From Methylophilus sp. DW102 (GTDB taxonomy: Bacteria > Pseudomonadota > Gammaproteobacteria > Burkholderiales > Methylophilaceae), in assembly GCF_037076555.1 (NCBI RefSeq), contig NZ_AP029023.1:1240001-1304000 (forward strand): 64,000 bases of DNA, written 5' to 3'. Numbering within the stretch: the first letter of the stretch is position 1; each line of letters starts with the position of its first letter. The position numbers and the translations under genes are program-made. Positions 21,353 to 30,346 of this stretch are shown here, one piece after another. The notes under the pieces were generated by a model, which did no database searches, was not told the DNA's origin, and saw only the letters and a list, made by a program, of their open reading frames with translations.

Positions 21353-22479
21353 TTCAGCATATGGGAGAAGAGCCGATTGCACTGGATGCCAGTGCCTTGG
21401 GGGATTACTGGCCAGGCATACAGTTGTATTACCCGCCAGTGAAATATGCGCCCAGCCTGGGCATTTATGAAGACATGGAGCAGGCGGCCAACCGCATGGT
21501 CAAGCATGCGCACTTTACCAATGCGCATACGCTGATTTTTGACCTGGAAGATGGTTGTCGGCAGAAAGAAATGAGCCGCACCTTGCTGCGGCAGGAGCTG
21601 CCCAAACTGCGCAAGGTCAATGAGCGCGTCACCATTGCCATCCGCGCCAACTCCTTCCGTACCGATGAGTACGAAGAAGACATGAAGCTGGTACGCGACA
21701 TGGGCGAATTTATTGATGTCGTCATGCTGGCCAAGGCGGGTGAATCCTACGGTGCCGCCGAGGTGCGTGATCTGTCTAGCTTTTTATTGAGTATCAACCC
21801 GCAAATCACCATACAGCCGATTATCGAACACCCTAAATCGCTCAAGATTGCGCCTGAACTGATGCAATACGACACCGTGAAACATGTGGTGTTCGGCATC
21901 CATGACTTCTCCAAAGCCTTGGGGATCCATATCACGCCCGAGCATTGGATAGAAGAGCTGTTCTATTTTATCAACCAGCTGATTTTTGAAGCCAGGATCG
22001 CCGGTAAAGGTGTGATTGGCGGTGTGGAAACGCTGATTGGCAGCAACATCATGCCGGACAAATTTGTGGAACCGCACGACGTGCGTCGCTGGCTGGATTT
22101 GCATGGCGATAACGAGTCGCGCGTGGTGTACAAACACGCTTGCCAGGAAGCGGCCATGGGCCTGACTGGCAAGCAGGTGATCCATCCCGGGCATATTCAT
22201 TTGTGTAAAACCGCTTACACGCCATCGCCGACAGAGATCAACCAGAAGGTGGCGATTTTGAAAGCGGCGATTGAAGCCGATGCCTTGTTGGGTGGGGCGA
22301 TCAAGTTTGAAGGCGAGATGTTGGACCCGCCCATGTTTGGGAAGGCGTTGCAGACGCTGCTGAGAGCGCATGCCTTGCGCGCGCTCAAGGTCAGCGATAT
22401 GGAGTTTGCCTTGCATGTGCTGCAGTTGATGCCGGCGCAGGTCGTACGCCAAAACTGGCCCTACGGCATTCTGCTTTAA
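21349..22479 (+). CDS. HpcH/HpaI-CitE family CoA-ester lyase, long form
   Basis: A 376-residue member of the citrate lyase beta/malyl-CoA lyase superfamily. Key elements are the intact acidic motif FDLEDGCRQKEMS, the metal-site Glu in PIIEHPKSLK, the Asp in FGIHDFSKALGI, and KQVIHPGHIHLC near the C-terminus. The ATG at 21349 overlaps the sdhE stop (ATGA) and has AGGAG eight bases upstream. Earlier in-frame starts are within sdhE. It is the third lyase of this superfamily in the window and clearly different from the other two. Likely substrates are malyl-CoA, beta-methylmalyl-CoA or citramalyl-CoA, but which one cannot be told. Confidence 0.85.
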   Translation: MIQHMGEEPIALDASALGDYWPGIQLYYPPVKYAPSLGIYEDMEQAANRMVKHAHFTNAHTLIFDLEDGCRQKEMSRTLLRQELPKLRKVNERVTIAIRANSFRTDEYEEDMKLVRDMGEFIDVVMLAKAGESYGAAEVRDLSSFLLSINPQITIQPIIEHPKSLKIAPELMQYDTVKHVVFGIHDFSKALGIHITPEHWIEELFYFINQLIFEARIAGKGVIGGVETLIGSNIMPDKFVEPHDVRRWLDLHGDNESRVVYKHACQEAAMGLTGKQVIHPGHIHLCKTAYTPSPTEINQKVAILKAAIEADALLGGAIKFEGEMLDPPMFGKALQTLLRAHALRALKVSDMEFALHVLQLMPAQVVRQNWPYGILL

Positions 22480-22499
22480 ATCAATGGCTGCGCGGGCGA

Positions 22500-22610
22500 A
22501 TCACGGCGTTGCGCGGTACTCGAAATCCTCATGTACTTTTAGTACATTCCGGTTTCTGTGATCCGTGCGCCTTGTGCTTCATCCCGCTCGCTCATTGATG
22601 AGCGTTTAAG
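22500..22610. repeat. Extragenic hairpin repeat between CoA-ester lyase and acyl-CoA ligase
   Basis: Contains ATGTACT-TTT-AGTACAT (22531-22547) set in a CGAAATCCTC...TTCCGGTTTCTG context. A second hairpin, CGCTCAT-TG-ATGAGCG (22589-22604), is followed by TTTAAG. The first resembles a common betaproteobacterial intergenic repeat. The second may terminate the sdh transcript, in which case the downstream ligase and fumarase would form a separate unit. Confidence 0.55.
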
Positions 22611-22704
22611 CGTCATTGAAGATTTAAAAAGCATTTTCAAAAGAAATGCATATAACAGCATCGCATCAACCATGCGTGCATAGAGTGATTGGAAAGGTTT
22701 GAAC

Positions 22705-24354
22705 ATGACACAGTTAGCCCCTTATCCACAATGGCAATGGGACATCCCTGAGTTTTTCAATATCGGGGTGGCTTGTAGTGACCGGCACTTGGGGAGTCCC
22801 AAAGCCGATGAAATTGCCATGATTGTGGAGGATGACAGTTTTGGTACCAGCATTATCACCTTTGCCGAACTGGCGGCCAGGACAGACCGTTTTGCGCAGG
22901 TGTTGCGTGAATTGGCTGTCAAGCCAGGGGATAGGGTGCTGATTCGCCTGCCGAACAGCCTGGATTACCCGACGGCCTTTCTCGGCACCATGAAAACCGG
23001 GGCGATTTCCGTGCCGACGTCTACTTTGCTCACTGCAGAAGAAGTGGCTTATCTGGCCAAGGATTCCGGCGCCGTGGTCCTGGTAACTGACGCGGCCGCC
23101 TGGCAGGCGATGTCTGCCAAAATGCAGCAGAATATCGCGCAAACACCCCATCTGAAACATGTGCTGCTGACACAGTTATCCGGCGAGGTCTCGCCCGTGG
23201 ATGGGTTTAATGTCGTGTCACTGGAGGCAGCCCTGGCGAATGTGACTGACGCAGCGCCCGCCTATGCCACGCGGGCAGAAGATCCGGCTTATTTGGTCTA
23301 TACCTCAGGTACGACTGGTTATCCTAAAGGCGTGTTGCATGCGCATCGTGCCTTGTTGGGGCGCCAGCCAGCCGCCAAATACTGGTTTAACTACAGCGAC
23401 ACGGTGCAAGACCGCATCATGCACTCCGGTAAGTTTAACTGGACCTATGTGCTGGGCACTGGGCTGATGGACCCGTTATACCTGGGTAAAACCGTGATTG
23501 TGCATGAAGGCAAAAATGATGCGCAAAAGTGGCTGGAGTTGATTGCCAAACACAAAGCCACCATCTTTATTGGTGTCCCGACCATTTACCGCCAGTTATT
23601 GCAAAAAACCACCGCTATACAGGCAGATATCCCCAGTGTGCGTCACTATATGAGTGCGGGCGAGCATTTGTCGGACGAAGTGTTAACGCAATGGCGTGAG
23701 CGTTTTGGGTTGGATATTTATGAAGCGGTAGGCATGAGTGAGTTTTCCTACTATTTGTCACAAAGTGTGTATCGGCCGATTCGTGCGGGCTCTGCCGGTT
23801 TTCCGCAACCTGGGCACCAGATTGTATTGCTCAATCCCGACACCCGTGAGCCGGTGGCCGAAGGTGAGGAGGGCATGATTAGTGTGCCGGATAATGATCC
23901 TGGGTTGTTCCTGAATTACTGGAACCTGCCGGAAGAGACCACCAAATACAAGCATGATGGCTATTTCTTTACCGGCGACTACGCCAAGTATGATGCCGAT
24001 GGCTATCTCTGGTTTTTGGGCCGTAAGGATGACATTATCAAGAGCTTTGGCTACCGCGTTTCACCCTATGAAATCGAGCGCGTCTATAAAGGCCATCCGG
24101 CCGTGGCAGATTGCGCAGCCGTTGGCGAAGAAGTTGAAAAAGACAAACTGCTGGTGGTGATTTATGTGATCCCCAAACCGGATGCCGAGATTGCGCCAGA
24201 AGACCTGATGGTGTTTGGCAAGCAGCATCTGGCGGCGTATAAAGCACCGAAAACAGTCTACCTGGCCAAGGAGTTCCCACGCACCAAAAATGGTAAAATC
24301 TTGCGTAAAGATGTGAGTCCTGCCATTGCTTATCAGAAAAGCAATGCGCGCTAA
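22705..24354 (+). CDS. AMP-forming acyl-CoA synthetase (benzoate-CoA ligase-like family)
   Basis: Activates a carboxylic acid to its CoA ester with ATP. The 549-residue protein shows the P-loop-like YTSGTTGYPKGVLHAH, the A5 segment YEAVGMSEF, YFFTGDYAKYDADGYLWFLG, RKDDIIKSFGYRVSP, and the catalytic Lys region PRTKNGKILRKD. GGAAAGG precedes the ATG at 22705; the frame also permits a TTG at 22699. Substrate is not identifiable. Placement between a CoA-ester lyase and class I fumarase makes a short organic acid (propionate, mesaconate or citramalate) a reasonable guess. Its sequence type is closer to aryl/acyl ligases than to PrpE or Acs. Confidence 0.85.
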   Translation: MTQLAPYPQWQWDIPEFFNIGVACSDRHLGSPKADEIAMIVEDDSFGTSIITFAELAARTDRFAQVLRELAVKPGDRVLIRLPNSLDYPTAFLGTMKTGAISVPTSTLLTAEEVAYLAKDSGAVVLVTDAAAWQAMSAKMQQNIAQTPHLKHVLLTQLSGEVSPVDGFNVVSLEAALANVTDAAPAYATRAEDPAYLVYTSGTTGYPKGVLHAHRALLGRQPAAKYWFNYSDTVQDRIMHSGKFNWTYVLGTGLMDPLYLGKTVIVHEGKNDAQKWLELIAKHKATIFIGVPTIYRQLLQKTTAIQADIPSVRHYMSAGEHLSDEVLTQWRERFGLDIYEAVGMSEFSYYLSQSVYRPIRAGSAGFPQPGHQIVLLNPDTREPVAEGEEGMISVPDNDPGLFLNYWNLPEETTKYKHDGYFFTGDYAKYDADGYLWFLGRKDDIIKSFGYRVSPYEIERVYKGHPAVADCAAVGEEVEKDKLLVVIYVIPKPDAEIAPEDLMVFGKQHLAAYKAPKTVYLAKEFPRTKNGKILRKDVSPAIAYQKSNAR

Positions 24355-24378
24355 AACGCCCGCCTGAAAGACCAAAAC

Positions 24379-25884
24379 ATGGCCCTGATTAAAACCCAAG
24401 ACTTTATCGAGAGTATTGCCGACGCCTTGCAATATATCTCGTACTATCATCCGGAAGACTACATCCGGGCACTGGCCACGGCTTATGCACGCGAGGAATC
24501 GGTGGCAGCCAAGGATGCGATTGCCCAGATTTTGACCAACTCACGCATGTGCGCCGAAGGCAAGCGTCCGCTATGCCAGGATACCGGCATCGTGGTGGCC
24601 TTTATCAAGGTTGGCATGCATGCCAGGTTTGAAGGCGACATGACGCTGGAAGCCATGGTCAATGAAGGCGTACGCCGTGCCTATCTGCATCCTGACAATA
24701 CCCTGCGGGCTTCCATCGTCAACGATCCGGCCGGGGCACGTAAAAACACTAAAGACAATACGCCAGCGATTACCCACGTGGAAATGGTCGCAGGGGATAA
24801 GGTCGACGTGCAAGTGGCAGCCAAGGGTGGTGGCTCCGAGAACAAGTCCAAACTGGCGATGCTGAACCCGAATGAAAGCATTGTCGATTGGGTACTTGAA
24901 GTGGTGCCGGAGATGGGCGCAGGCTGGTGTCCGCCAGGCATGCTGGGCATAGGCATAGGCGGTAGCGCTGAAAAAGCCATGTTGTTGGCCAAAGAGTCAT
25001 TGATGGCCCCGATCGATATTCAGGCGTTGCAGGCACGAGGCGCGCAAAACCGTATTGAAGAACTGCGTTTGGAGCTCTACGAGAAGGTTAATCGCTTAGG
25101 CATAGGCGCACAGGGTCTAGGTGGCTTAACCACGGTACTCGATGTGAAAATTCTCGATTACCCCACCCATGCAGCCAGTTTGCCGGTGGCGATTATCCCC
25201 AACTGTGCCGCCACCAGACATGTGCACTTCACGCTGGATGGCTCAGGGGTGGCGGTGCTGACTCCGCCCAGCCCTGAGGTTTACCCTGATGTGCATTGGG
25301 CACCCAGTCCGCAAGCCAAGCGCGTGAATCTGGAGACGGTGACGCGCGAAGAAACCCAGCGCTGGAAAACCGGCGACACGCTGTTGCTGACCGGCAAGAT
25401 TCTGACCGGTCGTGATGCCGCGCATAAACGGATTCAAACCATGCTGGCCAAGGGTGAGCCCTTGCCGGTGGATTTCACCAACAAGTTTATCTACTACGTT
25501 GGCCCGGTGGATGCCGTGCGCGATGAGGCGGTAGGCCCCGCTGGCCCGACCACCGCCACTCGGATGGATAGCTATACCGACATGATGCTGAACACCGGAT
25601 TGCTTGGCTCCATCGGTAAAGCTGAACGCGGTGACGAAGCGCTGACTGAGATTGCCAGACACAAGTCGGTCTACCTGATGGCGGTTGGTGGTGCGGCTTA
25701 CCTGGTCAGCAAGGCCATCAAACATGCGCGCGTGCTGGCATTTGAAGATTTAGGCATGGAGGCCATCTATGAGTTTGAAGTGGAAAACATGCCGGTGACG
25801 GTGGCAGTGAGTGCCGATGGCGATTCTGCGCACAAGAGCGGCCCAGCCCTCTGGCGCAAGAAGATTGCGCTCAAAGCGGTTTAA
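24379..25884 (+). CDS. Class I (Fe-S) fumarate hydratase, possible mesaconase
   Basis: Hydrates fumarate to malate; several class I enzymes also hydrate mesaconate to (S)-citramalate. The 501-residue protein has both halves of the FumA/FumB fold. Cluster cysteines are evident in CQDTGIVVAF, in the APP..GIGIGGSAEKA-type segment and in PNCAATRHVHFTLDG. The C-terminal beta half has FTNKFIYYVGPVDAV and GPTTATRMDSYTDMML. It starts 25 bp after the acyl-CoA ligase stop, so the two are probably co-transcribed. Here it links SDH to malate in the methylcitrate cycle. Dual use for mesaconate is inferred from context. Confidence 0.93.
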   Translation: MALIKTQDFIESIADALQYISYYHPEDYIRALATAYAREESVAAKDAIAQILTNSRMCAEGKRPLCQDTGIVVAFIKVGMHARFEGDMTLEAMVNEGVRRAYLHPDNTLRASIVNDPAGARKNTKDNTPAITHVEMVAGDKVDVQVAAKGGGSENKSKLAMLNPNESIVDWVLEVVPEMGAGWCPPGMLGIGIGGSAEKAMLLAKESLMAPIDIQALQARGAQNRIEELRLELYEKVNRLGIGAQGLGGLTTVLDVKILDYPTHAASLPVAIIPNCAATRHVHFTLDGSGVAVLTPPSPEVYPDVHWAPSPQAKRVNLETVTREETQRWKTGDTLLLTGKILTGRDAAHKRIQTMLAKGEPLPVDFTNKFIYYVGPVDAVRDEAVGPAGPTTATRMDSYTDMMLNTGLLGSIGKAERGDEALTEIARHKSVYLMAVGGAAYLVSKAIKHARVLAFEDLGMEAIYEFEVENMPVTVAVSADGDSAHKSGPALWRKKIALKAV

Positions 25885-25962
25885 TGTGCTTTCCATCACA
25901 GAACATGCGCACGATTTGCTAAACACTACGTCATACTACTAAGCGTCAGAATGGGGGTAAGT

Positions 25963-26295
25963 ATGATAAAAGGATTAAAAGCAAATACAGGTGTCAGCAT
26001 GTGTTGCGCCGTTGTGCTTATGATGTTGGCTGTGCAAGCGCACGCAGAGTCTGCCCTGGAGTATTTTACGGATAGCACTGGCAAATATGCCGGACCGAGT
26101 CTGGAAGACCAGGTGGCGTTAATGGACACCGACCATAATGGTTTTGCCGATGTGTTTGAGGTACGTGCCTACCTGGAAAAGCAACATGGCAAGGGCTATC
26201 AGAAAGAACTGCTCGATAAATGGGAGTCCTCTGCTGCTGGCAAAAGCTGCAGTACCCCGTTTGCCAAGCAACTTTACGGAGACAGTACACGCTGA
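25963..26295 (+). CDS. Small secreted EF-hand protein
   Basis: About 110 residues, with a signal peptide (basic start, hydrophobic core, probable cleavage after AHA) and one canonical EF-hand loop, DTDHNGFADVFE, with Asp/Asp/Asn/Asp/Glu at the metal positions. Expected to be periplasmic or exported and to bind calcium or another divalent ion. An ATG at 25951 is also in frame; the one at 25963 follows GGGGGTAAGT. It is flanked by fumarase and acnB, but nothing in it suggests a metabolic enzyme. Confidence 0.75.
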   Translation: MIKGLKANTGVSMCCAVVLMMLAVQAHAESALEYFTDSTGKYAGPSLEDQVALMDTDHNGFADVFEVRAYLEKQHGKGYQKELLDKWESSAAGKSCSTPFAKQLYGDSTR

Positions 26296-26348
26296 CAGCG
26301 TTCGCAGTGTTGTTTTGATGCTGACAACGGCTGTCATTTTGATCAATT

Positions 26349-26399
26349 GCCAGAATGTTACAAGCAGTTAACATTCTGGCGGAGGGAGTGCATTATAAT
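26349..26399 (+). promoter_or_regulatory. acnB promoter region with overlapping inverted repeat
   Basis: GCCAGAATGTTA (26349-26360) and TAACATTCTGGC (26369-26380) form a perfect 12-bp inverted repeat with an 8-base spacer. There is no T run after it, so it is a poor terminator. TATAAT at 26394-26399 is a consensus -10 box. The right arm of the repeat covers the place where the -35 element should lie, which suggests an operator for acnB. The leader from here to the ATG is about 100 nt. Confidence 0.5.
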
Positions 26400-26500
26400 C
26401 AAATCAAAAGAATGCCTCGCGGCCAGTGGTTAATACCGGCCCATTCCCCGATTTTCGTTTTATTGCCCAAGTTTGATTTATTAAATAGAGCCTACACATC

Positions 26501-29080
26501 ATGTTAGAAGCATACGACACCCACGTAAAAGAGCGCGCTGCGCAAAACCTTCCTCCCTTACCCCTGAACGCTGAGCAAGTGGCCGCCCTGGTTGAGTTAC
26601 TCAAGTCTCCTCCAGCCGGGCAGGAAGCCTTGCTGGTGCATCTGCTTGAAAACCGCATTCCGGCCGGTGTAGACCAGGCGGCGTACGTCAAAGCGGCCTT
26701 TTTGGCCGATATTGCCAATGGCAAGGCCAGCTCACCCTTGGTCAGCGCTGAAAAAGCCGTTGAGCTGCTGGGGACCATGCTGGGTGGCTATAACGTGCAG
26801 GCACTGGTGGCTTTACTGGATACGCCCATGGCGGCGCATGCCGTGAAGGCCTTGTCCACGACCATCCTCATGTTTGATGCCTTCCATGATGTGGATGCCA
26901 AAATGAAGGCCGGTAACACGCATGCCAAAACATTGATGCAAGCCTGGGCAGAGGCACAATGGTTTACCAGCAAGCCAGTGCTCAAAGATGAGATCAAAGT
27001 GGTGGTGTTCAAGCTGGATGGTGAAACCAACACCGATGACCTGAGCCCGGCGCAAGATGCCTGGAGCCGTCCCGATATCCCGTTACACGCCAAGGCGATG
27101 CTGGTCAACCGTATGTCTGATGGCCTCAAAGTGATTGAGGACCTGAAGCAAAAAGGCTTGCCATTGGCTTATGTAGGCGATGTGGTCGGGACAGGTTCTT
27201 CACGCAAATCTGCCATCAACTCAGTGCAATGGTGGATGGGCGACGATATTCCGTTTATCCCGAACAAGCGCACGGGTGGCGTGGTGATTGGCAGCAAGAT
27301 TGCGCCTATCTTCTTTAATACGGCTGAAGACTCTGGTGCCTTGCCGATTCAATGTGATGTCTCCAAACTGAATACGGGTGATGTGATTGTCATTAAGCCG
27401 TTTGAAGGCAAAGTGTTGTCTGAAGCGGGCGAGGTTCTGGCCACATTTGAAATGAACCCGGTTACCCTGGCGGATGAAGTGCGCGCCGGTGGCCGCATTC
27501 CGCTGATTATTGGCCGCGGCCTGACTTCAAATGCCCGCAAAGCGCTGGGCTTGGGTGAGACCGATCTCTTTATTAAAGCGGTGCCTGCCAAAGATACTGG
27601 CAAAGGCTATACGCTGGCGCAAAAAATGGTGGGCCGTGCGTGTGGCCTGCCTGAAGGCATGGGTGTGCGACCAGGCACCTATTGCGAACCTAAAGCCACC
27701 ACCGTCGGCTCTCAGGATACCACTGGCGGCATGACGCGTGACGAGCTCAAAGAGCTAGCCTGTCTGGGCTTTAGCGCCGATCTGGTCATGCAGAGCTTCT
27801 GCCATACCGCGGCCTATCCAAAGCCGGTTGATATCAAGTTGCAGCACGAGCTACCAGAGTTTATGTCCAGCCGTGGCGGTGTCAGTCTGCGCGCTGGCGA
27901 TGGCGTGATCCACTCCTGGCTCAACCGCATGATTCTGCCGGATACCGTGGGTACGGGCGGTGATTCGCATACCCGTTTCCCAATAGGTATCAGCTTCCCG
28001 GCCGGGTCTGGTCTGGTGGCGTTTGCCGCAGCAACCGGGGCGATGCCACTGGATATGCCTGAGTCGGTCTTGGTGCGCTTTAAAGGTGAAATGCAACCAG
28101 GCATCACTTTGCGTGACCTGGTGAACGCGATTCCTTATGCGGCCATTCAGGAAGGAACCTTGACCGTCGGCAAGCAAGGCAAGAAAAACGTATTTAACGG
28201 CCGCGTGCTTGAAATTGAAGGCTTGCCTGATCTCAAGGTCGAGCAAGCGTTTGAATTGGCCGATGCCTCGGCAGAGCGCTCTGCCAACGGTTGCACGGTG
28301 CTGCTGAACAAAGAGCCGGTGATCGAATTCCTCAATTCCAATATCGTGCTGATGCAGAACATGATCGAAAACGGGTATGCCGACGCACGCACGCTGGAGC
28401 GCCGGATTGCCAGCATGAAGGCCTGGCTGGAAAAACCGGAGCTGTTGCAGCCTGACAGTGATGCCGAATACGCCCACGTAATCGAAATTGATCTTAACGA
28501 AATCAAAGAGCCATTGGTGGCCTGCCCGAATGACCCGGATGACATTAAACCCTTGTCAGCCGTGGTGGGGGACAAGATCGATGAAGTGTTTATCGGTAGC
28601 TGCATGACCAATATCGGCCATTACCGTGCTGCGGGCAAGGTGCTTGAAGGTGCAGGTGGCATCCCAACCCGCTTGTGGATTGCCCCACCGACCCGCATGG
28701 ACGAAGCACAACTGCGTGCCGAGGGGGTTTATTCCACCTTTGGGGTGGCAGGGGCCCGTACCGAAGTGCCCGGCTGCTCGCTTTGCATGGGTAACCAGGC
28801 ACGCGTGGCGGACAAGGCCACCGTGTTCTCGACCTCTACCCGTAACTTTGATAACCGTATGGGCAAGGATGCTCGCGTCTATCTGGGTTCTGCCGAGCTG
28901 GCGGCGGTGTGCGCCAAGCTGGGTCGCATGCCGACCATGCAGGAATATATGGACACCTTGGGCAGCAAACTGACCAATACTGCCGAGATATACAAATATC
29001 TCAACTTCAATCAGATGACGCAGTATGCAACCTCACTGGAAAACAGTAAAAAGATTATTCCGATCAAAGAAACGGCATAA
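26501..29080 (+). CDS. acnB: Bifunctional aconitate hydratase B / 2-methylisocitrate dehydratase
   Basis: Isomerises citrate to isocitrate, and in this setting hydrates 2-methyl-cis-aconitate to 2-methylisocitrate between PrpD and PrpB. The 859-residue protein has the AcnB order: an N-terminal HEAT-like helical domain ([15 protein letters not shown]..., residues 1-150), the swivel domain ([20 protein letters not shown]), then the aconitase catalytic domains. Cluster cysteines are in [14 protein letters not shown] and [15 protein letters not shown]. It is the last gene of the central-metabolism block and is followed by a strong terminator. Confidence 0.96.
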   Translation: MLEAYDTHVKERAAQNLPPLPLNAEQVAALVELLKSPPAGQEALLVHLLENRIPAGVDQAAYVKAAFLADIANGKASSPLVSAEKAVELLGTMLGGYNVQALVALLDTPMAAHAVKALSTTILMFDAFHDVDAKMKAGNTHAKTLMQAWAEAQWFTSKPVLKDEIKVVVFKLDGETNTDDLSPAQDAWSRPDIPLHAKAMLVNRMSDGLKVIEDLKQKGLPLAYVGDVVGTGSSRKSAINSVQWWMGDDIPFIPNKRTGGVVIGSKIAPIFFNTAEDSGALPIQCDVSKLNTGDVIVIKPFEGKVLSEAGEVLATFEMNPVTLADEVRAGGRIPLIIGRGLTSNARKALGLGETDLFIKAVPAKDTGKGYTLAQKMVGRACGLPEGMGVRPGTYCEPKATTVGSQDTTGGMTRDELKELACLGFSADLVMQSFCHTAAYPKPVDIKLQHELPEFMSSRGGVSLRAGDGVIHSWLNRMILPDTVGTGGDSHTRFPIGISFPAGSGLVAFAAATGAMPLDMPESVLVRFKGEMQPGITLRDLVNAIPYAAIQEGTLTVGKQGKKNVFNGRVLEIEGLPDLKVEQAFELADASAERSANGCTVLLNKEPVIEFLNSNIVLMQNMIENGYADARTLERRIASMKAWLEKPELLQPDSDAEYAHVIEIDLNEIKEPLVACPNDPDDIKPLSAVVGDKIDEVFIGSCMTNIGHYRAAGKVLEGAGGIPTRLWIAPPTRMDEAQLRAEGVYSTFGVAGARTEVPGCSLCMGNQARVADKATVFSTSTRNFDNRMGKDARVYLGSAELAAVCAKLGRMPTMQEYMDTLGSKLTNTAEIYKYLNFNQMTQYATSLENSKKIIPIKETA

Positions 29081-29098
29081 GGGCTTAATCTTGAAGTA

Positions 29099-29132
29099 CA
29101 ACAAGGGGGCGCAAGCCCCCTTTGTTTTTTTT
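29099..29132 (+). terminator. Rho-independent terminator of acnB
   Basis: AAGGGGGC and GCCCCCTT pair around a GCAA tetraloop (29111-29114), and T-rich sequence follows (TTTGTTTTTTTT). Confidence 0.9.
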
Positions 29133-29321
29133 CAGCGTCGTTCTTTTGTTTTCTGCTGTTGTTTTTCCAGCCGCACATTTGCTTGCAACTGTAAAAGCGG
29201 TAACGGCGATATTCGCAGGTGATCTGTTTTGATTATGATGTATTGGCTGTAAGCAATGATGGCTGCGGCTAGCACAGCCATTCATTGGTTTAACAGGTTG
29301 CCAATATCCAAGGAGAAACCC

Positions 29322-30305
29322 ATGAAATCGTGCGAACAAACACTGCCTTACCTCCCTCAACAACGCTTGCTTGCTCATGATTACGGCCAGGTGTATTGCC
29401 GTTATGATGAAAAATCGCAGGCATTGTGGACTTATCTTTCGCAGCCGCAACGGATTCCGTGCATCAATCACGCCTTGTTGCTGGACTTGCATGCGCACCA
29501 CCATGATATCGAACGCAGTGGCGGTTATATTGAAGCCGCGAATGGGGCGTCATTGCCGATCCGCTATTCGGTATTCGCCTCTGCCACGCCCGGCTATTTT
29601 AATATGGGTGGCGATCTGCAAAAGATGGCTGCGGCCATCCGCCAACAGGACCGGGCGCAACTGGAGGCCTATGCCAGACTCAGTATAGATGTGGTGGCAC
29701 AACGCGCTTTCCGCTTTCAACTGGGCAATGTCACCAAAATTTCACTGCTGCAAGGTGAGGTGTTGGGGGCAGGCATAGAAGCGGCTTTAACCAGTGACGT
29801 GTTGATCGCAGAGCGACAGGCTGTGTTTTGCTTTCCCGAGCTATTCTTCAATATGATTCCAGGCATGGGCGCTTACAGCCTCATTGCACGCAAAGCAGGC
29901 ATGGCAGTGGCTGACAAAATGATTTTGGGGTGCGAGCGCTATAGCGCGGAAGAGTGCCTGCAGATGGGGTTGATCGATATGGTGGTCGAGCAAGGGGAAG
30001 GCGAGCAGGCCGTACGCACCTTTATCGATAAAAACAATAAACATGCCGCAGGGTTTTTATCCGCACAAAAAGCCAAGGAAAAAATTCATCCGCTAAGCTA
30101 TGATGAATTGACGGCGATTGTGCAGCTTTGGGTTGAAAATGCCTTGCAACTCAGTGAGCGCGACTTGAAAGTGATGGACCGTTTTTATCGTGCGCAGTCA
30201 CGCTTGTTTCAGCCAGTGACTGCAGATCAGCAGAGAGAAGCTGTGCTGACACCGTCTACTGAAAGTGAGGCGTTCTTCATGCATGACCGCGTGGTGAACC
30301 AGTAA
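29322..30305 (+). CDS. rpfF: RpfF-like diffusible signal factor (DSF) synthase, crotonase family
   Basis: Crotonase-fold enzyme predicted to make a cis-2-unsaturated fatty acid signal from acyl-ACP. In the 327-residue protein the two glutamates that define RpfF are present: one in GIEAALTSD and one in FPELFFNMIPGMGAYS. They are 20 residues apart, as between E141 and E161 of Xanthomonas RpfF. The FNxxPGMGAYS segment is a hallmark of RpfF over generic enoyl-CoA hydratases. The ATG at 29322 has AAGGAG upstream; the longer frame from 29256 lacks one. It is convergent with an RpfC-like kinase, the arrangement known from Xanthomonas. No rpfB or rpfG homologue is next to it. Confidence 0.85.
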   Translation: MKSCEQTLPYLPQQRLLAHDYGQVYCRYDEKSQALWTYLSQPQRIPCINHALLLDLHAHHHDIERSGGYIEAANGASLPIRYSVFASATPGYFNMGGDLQKMAAAIRQQDRAQLEAYARLSIDVVAQRAFRFQLGNVTKISLLQGEVLGAGIEAALTSDVLIAERQAVFCFPELFFNMIPGMGAYSLIARKAGMAVADKMILGCERYSAEECLQMGLIDMVVEQGEGEQAVRTFIDKNNKHAAGFLSAQKAKEKIHPLSYDELTAIVQLWVENALQLSERDLKVMDRFYRAQSRLFQPVTADQQREAVLTPSTESEAFFMHDRVVNQ

Positions 30306-30346
30306 GCGTGTGCTTGATATTGGGGGATGCCAGGCGCTTGCACTAG

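Noticed and set aside
12488-22479. Complete 3-hydroxypropionate bicycle or ethylmalonyl-CoA pathway
   Set aside because: Only Mch- and Mcl-type enzymes are present. Malonyl-CoA reductase, propionyl-CoA synthase, Mct, Meh, Ccr and methylmalonyl-CoA genes are not in the window.
26349-26380. Rho-independent terminator for the EF-hand gene
   Set aside because: The inverted repeat is perfect but followed by GGAGGGAG rather than a T run, and it overlaps the acnB promoter, so an operator is more likely.
29322-30305. Ordinary enoyl-CoA hydratase
   Set aside because: The spacing of the two glutamates, the PGMGAYS segment and the neighbouring RpfC-like kinase favour DSF synthase.
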